A stretch of DNA of 17,776 nucleotides, taken from Planctomicrobium piriforme. Lineage in GTDB: Bacteria > Planctomycetota > Planctomycetia > Pirellulales > PNKZ01. The notes under the pieces are model-generated. The model did no database searches. It was not told the DNA's origin and worked only from the letters and a program-made list of their open reading frames with translations. Made by a program: the position numbers and the translations under genes. Below, one piece after another: positions 7,685-13,951 of the stretch (positions within the stretch are counted from its first letter, which is position 1; each line of letters opens with the position of its first letter). Location of the stretch: NCBI GenBank assembly GCA_945877965.1, contig CAMCTH010000017.1, positions 1-17,776 of the forward strand, written 5' to 3'.

Positions 7685-8860
7685 TTAGCCGCCGTAACCG
7701 GAGAAGCCGGCGCCGTAGCTCGTATTGCTACCGCCGTAGCCGTCACGGCCGTAGCCGCCGTAGCCAAAGCCGCCGTAACCGCCGTAGCCGCGGCGTCCGC
7801 CCGGCGTGTTGATGATCTGCGGTTCGGGATAGTACGTCGGGTCGGTCTTGCCCGAGTTCATGTCGCCGCCCGGTTGGCGCGGCAACGTGGCCGGCACCGG
7901 GAACGGCGTCGTCGGCGAAACGCCCGGGATCATGCTCGTCTCGTCGCGCACGAGCTTGTCGTCTTGATAGGCGACGTGCTGACGCGACCAACCGCCGCGA
8001 AAGATCTCGATCCGGTTCATCTCGGCGATCTTCGGATGCTTGATCCCCAGGATGTCTTCCAGCGTGTACTTGTTCGGCGTGACGGTGCCGGCTCCCTTGT
8101 CGCTACGCAGCGCGAGCGACATATCGCCTTGGCCCATGACGGCCTTCACGACGTTCGCTTGATCCGGCGAGACGGCGATCGTGACGCTGACGACCGGGTT
8201 GCCGCTGTAGTTCGAACCGCTGCGGCTCGTTTGAATCTGCGGAGTGTTGCGAATATCAAGGTTTCCGTTGTTGCCTTGGCGATTCACTTCGATCCGATCG
8301 ACGGCCAGCACTTCGACGTTCTCGAGCAGCGTGACGGTGGTGGCCGGGATCTCTGGACGACCGGTCATTGGATCGGCGGCCCGGGTCTTCGCACGGAACA
8401 ACACGTCGACGAAGCTCCCTTCGACGGTCGAACCGCCGACGGCCGCCAGGTTGTCGATCGGCACCGTCACGGCGCGCATGCCCGGCTTCAGCTTGTCCGA
8501 CAATTTCGGGCCGGTTCCTTCGGGATACAAGTTCGAGGTCAAGAACGCTTCGCCCGGCTTGACCGCTTCTTGCAGCACGCGGCCGATGATTTGATCGGTC
8601 GAGAGCATGGTCTTATCGAGCGGCAGCTTGCGGGCTTGCATGTCGGCTTGAGTCATCGGCACCAGCACCATATCGCCGACGACGATACGACGTCCGGCCG
8701 GCAAATCATGGGCCGCCAACGGCACGGCCGTCGTGCGCGGCGCGGCGGGCGGGGGCGGAGCATCGCCCACCAACGCGGCTCGCAAGGCATAGGCCCCCAC
8801 GAGACCGAACAACACGGCGAAAATGGCAACGGTCATCGTGCCGGTACTAATGCGGGCCAT
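7685..8860 (-). CDS. cpaB: Flp pilus assembly protein CpaB/RcpC with Gly/Tyr-rich tail
   Basis: A 391-residue periplasmic Tad component, normally thought to stabilise or gate the outer-membrane secretin. It has an N-terminal membrane anchor (8-30), a Pro-rich linker, a SAF-type domain (about 45-110; VPLAAHDLPAGRRIVVGDMV) and the RcpC/CpaB domain (about 118-290; LKPGMRAVTVPID, SFVDVLFRAKT, LLENVEVLAVD, VTIAVSPDQANVVKAV). The last 39 residues (353-391) are a low-complexity run dominated by Gly, Tyr and Phe with repeated GYGG. An open frame extends upstream to 9049, but 8860 was chosen because AGAGAGAGGA lies about 8 bp before this ATG and the product then starts at a normal anchor. Confidence 0.92.
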   Translation of the reverse strand: MARISTGTMTVAIFAVLFGLVGAYALRAALVGDAPPPPAAPRTTAVPLAAHDLPAGRRIVVGDMVLVPMTQADMQARKLPLDKTMLSTDQIIGRVLQEAVKPGEAFLTSNLYPEGTGPKLSDKLKPGMRAVTVPIDNLAAVGGSTVEGSFVDVLFRAKTRAADPMTGRPEIPATTVTLLENVEVLAVDRIEVNRQGNNGNLDIRNTPQIQTSRSGSNYSGNPVVSVTIAVSPDQANVVKAVMGQGDMSLALRSDKGAGTVTPNKYTLEDILGIKHPKIAEMNRIEIFRGGWSRQHVAYQDDKLVRDETSMIPGVSPTTPFPVPATLPRQPGGDMNSGKTDPTYYPEPQIINTPGGRRGYGGYGGFGYGGYGRDGYGGSNTSYGAGFSGYGG

Positions 8861-8990
8861 GAGACGAATCCTCTCTCTTAGTCGAAAGCGTGACGTGATC
8901 TGTAATGGCGAAGCCGGGCTCATGGTGAGTCGGCGTCGCAATGAATAGGAAACTCTTCGCGAACGAATGAATGGTCGAACGGACGATTGC

Positions 8991-9422
8991 TTACTCTTTG
9001 CGCATGATCGTCTGCGCGACGATCCGGCGATCTCCCAAACCAAAACCAATGAACTTCAACAAGTCGGGGGCGGCCGACTTCATCGGCACCGACACCGTGA
9101 CGCACACCTCGGGCGCCTCCGGAGTCGCGGGCTTCACGTCGCAGAGGTAGTTATCCACCAGCGACTTTCGGCCCAAATTCAATTCAATGCTGCGACGCAC
9201 CGCCGTAACGTCGGCCCCGCGGAAACTCGCGGTCCGGCAGCCGGCGGCGGCCGCTTCATTCACCCGTTGACCGGCGGCCCACAACATGCCGACTTCGATC
9301 ATGGCGAAAATCATCGCCAGCGCGATCGGCAGCACCAGGATCAGTTCCATGCTCAGCACGGCGCCGATCCGGCGACGACCGCAAGTGCGGCGACGGCGGG
9401 TTTGTTGGGTGAGACCGGACAT
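8991..9422 (-). CDS. tadE: TadE-like pseudopilin
   Basis: A 143-residue minor pilin-like protein. It has a basic leader (Arg-rich, 9-18), a prepilin-like motif GAVLSMEL (20-27) and a hydrophobic helix (27-50; LILVLPIALAMIFAMIEVGMLW), followed by the TadE-type RVNEAAAAGCRTA stretch and a short extracytoplasmic domain with Cys62, Cys94 and Cys107. TadE is processed by the TadV peptidase and helps pilus assembly. The Glu is at +6 from the Gly rather than the usual +5, as in the pilin of this cluster. The frame stays open upstream into the prepilin peptidase gene, but the ATG at 9422 gives the only sensible leader. It follows that gene by 20 bp. Confidence 0.88.
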   Translation of the reverse strand: MSGLTQQTRRRRTCGRRRIGAVLSMELILVLPIALAMIFAMIEVGMLWAAGQRVNEAAAAGCRTASFRGADVTAVRRSIELNLGRKSLVDNYLCDVKPATPEAPEVCVTVSVPMKSAAPDLLKFIGFGLGDRRIVAQTIMRKE

Positions 9423-9442
9423 GGCGAAGCTTTCTCGAACGA

Positions 9443-10027
9443 TTAGTGCATGAACAGTTGTTCGCGGAACGACCAAGCGAGCACGACCCAAGTGGCCAGC
9501 GCCACCGGCACGCCGAAAGGAAGCAACCGACGACGAGTTTTGCGCAGCATCGCCGCATCGTCCGTCGACATTCCTTTGGGACCCTTCTTGGGGTCCTCCG
9601 CGGTCAAGTAACGACTCTTCGTTTTGCTCATTCCCTTGTTGATGAGCTGGTACATCAAGAAGCCGGCGCTGAGCACGGCAATGAACGCCGTGCTGACCAA
9701 GAAGACGGTCAGCGTGTTCCACGGCCCGAGCCAAGCTCCGACCGCGCCCATCAGCTTGACGTCGCCCGCACCGCCGCCGCCGATCAGCCACAGCACCAGC
9801 AAGATGCCGAAGCCGACGCCGAAGCCGGCCAACGCGGTGAGCAAATGACTCCCCATTCCATACCAACCGCCGGTCCAGGCTCCGACCGCGCCGTGATACA
9901 CGAGCGCCGCCGCAAAAGCCGGTACAGTCAACCGGTTAGGAATCTTCTTTGAACGAAAGTCGCAGACGGCCGCCGTCAGCGTGAAGCCGACGACCGCCGC
10001 GATGAGTAACCAAGATGCAATATCCAC
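9443..10027 (-). CDS. tadV: Prepilin peptidase of the A24 family (TadV/CpaA), GTG start
   Basis: A 194-residue membrane aspartyl protease that should remove the leader of the Flp pilin and TadE-like protein. Both catalytic Asp residues are present: Asp23 in CDFRSKKIPN and Asp89 in GGGGAGDVKLMG, the GxGD motif. Hydrophobic segments occur near 5-21, 34-55, 60-83, 93-124 and 170-187. The domain lacks the N-methyltransferase half found in PilD, as is normal for TadV/CpaA. A charged cytoplasmic-type insert (about 130-168, Lys/Arg-rich) precedes the last helix and makes it longer than many TadV proteins. The start is GTG (10025-10027), without a clear ribosome-binding site. It is the first gene of the machinery operon and is divergent from the pilin gene. 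Confidence 0.93.
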   Translation of the reverse strand: MDIASWLLIAAVVGFTLTAAVCDFRSKKIPNRLTVPAFAAALVYHGAVGAWTGGWYGMGSHLLTALAGFGVGFGILLVLWLIGGGGAGDVKLMGAVGAWLGPWNTLTVFLVSTAFIAVLSAGFLMYQLINKGMSKTKSRYLTAEDPKKGPKGMSTDDAAMLRKTRRRLLPFGVPVALATWVVLAWSFREQLFMH

Positions 10028-10114
10028 GTGGGCGGGCCCCGAAAGGTTTACCTAGTCGCTACACATTTAGACTCCACACCAGAACCTAGGTTGCGGTTAG
10101 TGCGGGTCAAGCAA

Positions 10115-10132
10115 CGGCAACACCTGTTGCCG
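10115..10132. promoter_or_regulatory. Operator-like palindrome, copy 1
   Basis: CGGCAACACCTGTTGCCG has 8-bp arms around a 2-bp centre. A second palindrome with the same 7-bp arms (CGGCAAC and GTTGCCG) lies at 10260-10276. Recurrence of the same dyad within one intergenic region suggests a dimeric DNA-binding protein, but no regulator gene is present in the window to pair with it. Confidence 0.45.
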
Positions 10133-10259
10133 GGATTCACCCTCAGTGCAGCCGGGGCCGCAGCACCGTTGCAATCGTTACATCATGCAAACGCACCGAC
10201 GGCGACGCCGAACCATCGAGTGCAAGTCCGACATGTGTTGCAGGACGTCGACCGCGCAC

Positions 10260-10276
10260 CGGCAACGACGTTGCCG
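10260..10276. promoter_or_regulatory. Operator-like palindrome, copy 2
   Basis: CGGCAACGACGTTGCCG has 7-bp arms around a GAC centre, matching the arms of the palindrome at 10115-10132. It lies about 135 bp upstream of the sigma-54 promoter, a distance typical for an enhancer-binding site, so it could bind an NtrC-type activator. It could equally regulate the divergent tadV promoter. Confidence 0.45.
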
Positions 10277-10309
10277 ATTCACCACCTCGAACCGGCACAC
10301 TTCGCACCG

Positions 10310-10344
10310 TTTCGTCGCGCGAAAAGAATTTCGCAACGACGAAA
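10310..10344. promoter_or_regulatory. Paired TTTCG/CGAAA dyads upstream of the flp promoter
   Basis: TTTCG-N5-CGAAA (10310-10324) and TTTCG-N6-CGAAA (10329-10344) lie with centres about 19-20 bp apart, close to two helical turns, and 60-100 bp upstream of the sigma-54 promoter. Tandem dyads at this distance are what an activator of sigma-54 polymerase would use. The arms are short, so chance is possible. Confidence 0.35.
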
Positions 10345-10406
10345 AGATCGCGTTTCACCGCTGTTTCACGCGATATCTGCCCGCTCCGCCGCACGCCGTT
10401 TCGTGT

Positions 10407-10423
10407 TTGGCACGCCCCGTGCT
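10407..10423 (+). promoter_or_regulatory. Sigma-54 (RpoN) -24/-12 promoter of the flp pilin gene
   Basis: TTGGCACGCCCCGTGCT matches the RpoN consensus TTGGCACRNNNNTTGCT at every fixed position but one. It has the invariant GG (10409-10410) and GC (10421-10422) separated by exactly 10 bp. Transcription should start near 10434, giving a leader of about 78 bases before the pilin ATG. Pilin genes in several bacteria use RpoN. Dependence on RpoN would mean that an ATP-driven enhancer-binding protein is required. Confidence 0.82.
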
Positions 10424-10511
10424 TTTAAGTGTTTCATCAACCCGCCGCTCACGACGACGGGGAAACGAATCACACGGGAACGCGAAACACATTTCACGGG
10501 GAGACGGAATT

Positions 10512-10844
10512 ATGAAGAGCTCGATCAATCGTTTGTGGACCGAAGAGACCGGTGCCATCATCTCGGCCGAAATCATGCTCGTCGGCTCGATCCTGGTGCT
10601 CGGCGTGATCGTCGGACTCAAGAGCGTCCGCGACTCGGTCGTCACCGAACTCGCCGACGTCGCTCAGGCCATCTCGAACGTCAACCAAAGTTACTGCTAC
10701 AGCGGCACCACCGGCCACTCCGCCCACACCGGCGGCGGACAGTTCAACGACGAACAGAACTTCTGCGATTCGAACGGCTACCCCTACGGCGGCCAAGAAT
10801 CCAAGTGCGTCAACGTCGCCGCCTACGCCTCTTCGGAAAAGTAA
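10512..10844 (+). CDS. flp: Flp-type (type IVb) pilin with extended Cys-containing C-terminus
   Basis: A 110-residue major pilin candidate. The leader MKSSINRLWTEETG (1-14) ends in the prepilin motif GAIISAE (14-20) and is followed by a hydrophobic helix (21-36; IMLVGSILVLGVIVGL). An amphipathic stretch with DSVVTELADVAQAISNVNQSY (41-61) follows. The remaining ~50 residues, rich in Gly, Ser, Asn and Tyr, contain three Cys (62, 85, 99), longer than the classical 50-75-residue Flp. The conserved Glu20 is at +6 if cleavage follows Gly14, or +5 if it follows Ala15. The ATG at 10512 was preferred because it gives a proper leader and has GGGGAGACGG about 6 bp upstream; the frame remains open to 10146 without leader-like sequence. 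A sigma-54 promoter lies 90 bp upstream. It is divergent from tadV, whose product should process it. Confidence 0.88.
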   Translation: MKSSINRLWTEETGAIISAEIMLVGSILVLGVIVGLKSVRDSVVTELADVAQAISNVNQSYCYSGTTGHSAHTGGGQFNDEQNFCDSNGYPYGGQESKCVNVAAYASSEK

Positions 10845-10911
10845 GCTAACGAATAAACCGGTCGTAACGACTTCACACCGTCACGACCTCACACGACCTG
10901 CCTCCCCCCGT

Positions 10912-10954
10912 GACGACAGGCCGTCGGATCTTCGGATCCGGCGGCTTCGTCGTT
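10912..10954 (+). terminator. UUCG-capped hairpin after the pilin gene
   Basis: An 11-bp stem (10920-10930 with 10935-10945, one G-U pair) closes on a TTCG loop, giving the extra-stable C(UUCG)G tetraloop. The stem extends outward to 10912-10954 through G-U pairs and one bulge. It begins about 70 bp after the pilin stop. No long T run follows (only scattered T), so it may be an imperfect terminator or a 3'-stabilising structure that allows limited read-through into the next two genes. Confidence 0.62.
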
Positions 10955-11031
10955 GGTGGAGCAAACTAGAGTTGTCCGTCCTTTGATTTGATCTCCCGCC
11001 ACGTTCGTCGTCCTTACTTTCCGAGATCCCT

Positions 11032-12726
11032 ATGAGCATTGAAGCCGAACCGCAAGCTTCTTCCTCGACTGCCGCGCCGAGCAAAGAACCGAAGCTGATT
11101 CCGGTTCTTAGTTCGCGTTGGGCGTTGCGCGGCGCGCACGTCGCCGTCGTCGGATTGTTCTGCACCCTGTTCATGCTCCTCAATCACTTGCCCTTGCGCA
11201 ACACCGATCTGTGGGGGCACGTCGTCTTTGGTCGGGCCGTGCTCGATCAGCACGCCGTTCCGACCGTCGATCCGCTGCTGCCCCTCGCCGAAGGGATGCG
11301 GATCGTCGACGTGCATTGGCTCTCGCAAACCATCTTCGCCGCGGTCGATCGTTGGGGTGGGCCCGAAGCGCTCGTCGGTCTCTTCACGCTCGTCGTCTGG
11401 TCGACCTACGTCGTTCTCGGCCGTACGTTCTTCTTACAAACCAAGTCGCTCGGACTCACCACGCTCTTGACCCTCGCGGTCGTCCTCGTCGGCTGGAGCC
11501 GGATCGCCACGATTCGGCCCGAGAACTTCGCGATGCTCCTCTTCGCGGTGTTGCTCTGGATGCAATTCGGTCGCCGAGCGCGCCGCGCCGAGTCGGTGCT
11601 GACCGACGACACCCGCGGCGATGCACTGCTGTGGGTCGGCATTCCGCTCGTCGCCGGGCTCTGGGCCAACTTGCACGGTTCGTTCCCTATCGTCGTCGGG
11701 ACTTTGGGTTGCTTCTGGTTCGGCCGCGTCGTCGAGGTCGCTTGGCACGAGCGGAACTTCAAGGCAGTCTTCACCGATCGCGAAATGCGGCGGCAACTCT
11801 ATTGGCTCGAACTCGCACTCGCGGCAACGCTCGTCAACCCGTACGGCATCGACGCCTGGATCGAGGCGGTTCGCTTCTCGTCGAATCTCAACCTGCGCGA
11901 GATCGTGGAATGGTCGCCGCTCGTCGTCATCGGCATTGGAGGGCGTGAATTCGCCGTCGCCTGCGTCGTGCTGGCCGTCATCCTGCGGCACAGTCGCCAG
12001 GCGATGAACCCGGCCGACGTTCTCTTGCTGGCTCTGTTCGGCTTCGCGGCCGTCATGCAGATCCGCATGAGCGGCTGGTTCGCCGCCGTCTGGGGTGTGA
12101 CGATCGCTCCCCACTTGGCCGACGTCGTCGGTCGTTGGTTTCAACGCGCCGAATCGGCGGCCTTGGTCGACGAGGAAGAGATCGACACCACCGACTATCG
12201 CACTCCCGCACTCCGCTATCGCAATACGCTGCTCTGCATCGTGATGATCTGGTTGACCTTCGCCTTCTCGACGTTCAGCCGACCGTTGCTCGGCGGAGCG
12301 CCGCGTCCGCAGGAAACGTTGTTGGGCGATACGACGCCGATCCGCGCCGGAGACTTTCTCAAAGCCTCGAAGCTCTCGGGGCTCGCCTTTAACCCGCAGC
12401 ATTGGGGCGACTGGCTCGGCATGAACGCGCCGTCCGGTCTCAAAATGTTCGCCACGACGAATATCCACCTGATGCCGCGCAACGTGTGGCTCGACTATCT
12501 CCGCGTCCTCCGCGGCGACACCGGTTGGGACTCGACGCTCGACAAATACAATGTCCGCGTCCTGATCGTCGACAAGAAAGACCAAGCCACGTTGCTCCAT
12601 GCTTTGAAGACCGCCCCGGATTGGGTGCGAGTCTTTGAAGACGACCAAGCCATGATTCTGCGCCGCAAATCGGCGCAGCCCGCCGCGGCGCAACCCGCCG
12701 CCTCGACCGCCGCCGCTCATCCGTAA
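11032..12726 (+). CDS. Polytopic membrane protein resembling GT-C glycosyltransferases
   Basis: A 564-residue protein with about ten or eleven hydrophobic helices between 32 and 416. A conserved-looking first external loop carries NTDLWGHVVFGRAVLDQHAVPTVD (57-80) and VDVHWLSQ (92-99). Further loop motifs are WANLHGSFP (211-219) and NPYGIDAW (269-276). The acidic DLW..H loop after the first helix, followed by a HWL/HEWL motif, is the pattern of GT-C-fold transferases that use lipid-linked sugars, so a role in glycosylation is possible but unproven. Residues about 420-545 form a soluble C-terminal domain (NPQHWGDWLGMNAPSGLKMF), and the last ~18 residues are an Ala/Pro-rich tail. It lies 187 bp after flp on the same strand and 20 bp before the next gene. 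It could modify the pilin or another cell-surface product. Confidence 0.72.
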   Translation: MSIEAEPQASSSTAAPSKEPKLIPVLSSRWALRGAHVAVVGLFCTLFMLLNHLPLRNTDLWGHVVFGRAVLDQHAVPTVDPLLPLAEGMRIVDVHWLSQTIFAAVDRWGGPEALVGLFTLVVWSTYVVLGRTFFLQTKSLGLTTLLTLAVVLVGWSRIATIRPENFAMLLFAVLLWMQFGRRARRAESVLTDDTRGDALLWVGIPLVAGLWANLHGSFPIVVGTLGCFWFGRVVEVAWHERNFKAVFTDREMRRQLYWLELALAATLVNPYGIDAWIEAVRFSSNLNLREIVEWSPLVVIGIGGREFAVACVVLAVILRHSRQAMNPADVLLLALFGFAAVMQIRMSGWFAAVWGVTIAPHLADVVGRWFQRAESAALVDEEEIDTTDYRTPALRYRNTLLCIVMIWLTFAFSTFSRPLLGGAPRPQETLLGDTTPIRAGDFLKASKLSGLAFNPQHWGDWLGMNAPSGLKMFATTNIHLMPRNVWLDYLRVLRGDTGWDSTLDKYNVRVLIVDKKDQATLLHALKTAPDWVRVFEDDQAMILRRKSAQPAAAQPAASTAAAHP

Positions 12727-12746
12727 ACGATCCGGAGTTTTTCGTC

Positions 12747-13946
12747 ATGCACGAACGTACCGATACGACGTACGCCGCGAGCCGCACCTCGGGCGTTGCC
12801 AAGTTCTTAATCCTGCAAGCGGTGCTCATCGCCTTGGGCGCCGCCTGGGCGACGGCGCGCGTCCGCGAGCAAAACCTGGCCGCCGCGCTGCCCGAGCTGC
12901 GTCCTGTACCGCTCGATATTCGGCCGACCTACGACTACCCCGTCGTCGTCAGCGACGACCAACTCTCACGCGTGCTGACCAAGCTGCGGCCGAGAAACAA
13001 CGGCCCGAAGACGAAGTTGAACTACATCGACCACGCGCTCCGCTTCTGGACCGCGAAGGCGAAGTTCAAAGACCCGGCGTACTTCAGCGGCGAACAGATG
13101 CGCGGCATTCTGACCGACAATCGCCAGTTCGTCGCGCTCTACGGAACCCAAACGCCGCCGCTGCTCATCGACGCGCCGAACGGCGTGCGAGTTCGGATGC
13201 AAGACGGCCTGGCGACGTCGAGTCACGACGACCACACGATGGCAGGACTCGCCGAAGTCGGCACGCCGCTCGATTTTCCCGTCGTCACGCCGACGCACAA
13301 GACCGACTATCGCGCGATGGTCGATCAAGCACTGCTCGACTTCAGCTTGAATCAGGTCGAATACGAATGGTCGGCCGCCACGTTCGCGTTGCTGATGTCA
13401 TCGCGGAACGACTGGATTACGAGCGAAGGGCAGCAGATGAACTTCGACCGCATCGCCCGCCGGATGATGCGTGAAGAGTTGCCCCGCGGCGTTTGCTTCG
13501 GCAATCACCGCCTGTACACGCTGACGTTGCTGCTCCGCGTCGATGCGGAACAGAAGATATTGAGCCCCGTCGTGCGAACCGAAATCACCGACTTCCTGAT
13601 CGGCATGACGGCGAAGCTCGTGCAACATCAGCACGTCGACGGTTTCTGGGACGGCAAATGGCCGCTCCGTCCCGCTTCGTCCGACGTGAAAGAGATGAGC
13701 AGCGGCGATCTCATGACCGATCGCATTCTCGCGACCGGCCATGCTTTGGAATGGTGGGCGATGGCTCCGGCCGAATGCCACCCGCCGCGCGAGACGCTGG
13801 CGAAGGCCGGCCAATGGATGGTCCGGACCGTCGAGAATCTCACGCCCGAACAGGTCGACAGCTACTACACGTTCCTCACGCACGCCGGTCGTTCGCTCGC
13901 CCTGTGGCGCGGCAAACTGCCGAACGAAGTGACGTTGCTGGAGTAA
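12747..13946 (+). CDS. Membrane-anchored protein of unknown function, possible alpha/alpha-barrel domain
   Basis: A 399-residue protein I do not recognise. A single N-terminal hydrophobic segment (19-38; KFLILQAVLIALGAAWATAR) suggests a signal anchor with the rest outside the cytoplasm. The body is mostly helical in appearance and contains HQHVDGFWDGKWPLRP (294-309) and ILATGHALEWWAMAP (327-341). The latter recall the helix-pair repeats of alpha/alpha-toroid enzymes (terpene cyclase-like or sugar-processing barrels), but no catalytic set can be assigned. GGAG lies about 9 bp before the ATG. The gap of 20 bp to the GT-C-like gene implies one transcript, so the two products probably act together. 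Its stop is 5 bp from the stop of the convergent oxidoreductase gene, with no terminator between. Confidence 0.78.
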   Translation: MHERTDTTYAASRTSGVAKFLILQAVLIALGAAWATARVREQNLAAALPELRPVPLDIRPTYDYPVVVSDDQLSRVLTKLRPRNNGPKTKLNYIDHALRFWTAKAKFKDPAYFSGEQMRGILTDNRQFVALYGTQTPPLLIDAPNGVRVRMQDGLATSSHDDHTMAGLAEVGTPLDFPVVTPTHKTDYRAMVDQALLDFSLNQVEYEWSAATFALLMSSRNDWITSEGQQMNFDRIARRMMREELPRGVCFGNHRLYTLTLLLRVDAEQKILSPVVRTEITDFLIGMTAKLVQHQHVDGFWDGKWPLRPASSDVKEMSSGDLMTDRILATGHALEWWAMAPAECHPPRETLAKAGQWMVRTVENLTPEQVDSYYTFLTHAGRSLALWRGKLPNEVTLLE

Positions 13947-13951
13947 TTCGG

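Larger units (their letters stand above)
10028..10511. promoter_or_regulatory. Divergent control region between tadV and the flp pilin gene
   Basis: This 484-bp stretch has no credible gene: the frames that stay open through it encode Arg/His-rich, shadow-like sequence. It holds, from left to right, an interrupted palindrome AGGTTTACCT (10044-10053), a perfect palindrome AACCTAGGTT (10083-10092), two CGGCAAC/GTTGCCG palindromes, two TTTCG/CGAAA palindromes and a sigma-54-type promoter facing flp. It must also hold the promoter of the minus-strand machinery operon, which I could not identify with confidence. Confidence 0.75.

Noticed and set aside
8861..9049. N-terminal extension of CpaB by 63 residues
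   Set aside because: The extension is Arg/Ser-rich and would bury the membrane anchor. A strong ribosome-binding site lies before the ATG at 8860.
10146..10511. N-terminal extension of the pilin into the intergenic region
   Set aside because: The upstream residues are Arg/His/Cys-rich shadow sequence and run through the sigma-54 promoter; the ATG at 10512 gives a proper prepilin leader.
11434..12720. Minus-strand frame opposite the GT-C-like gene
   Set aside because: Charged, low-information product with no membrane segments or motifs; the plus strand gives a coherent multi-helix membrane protein.
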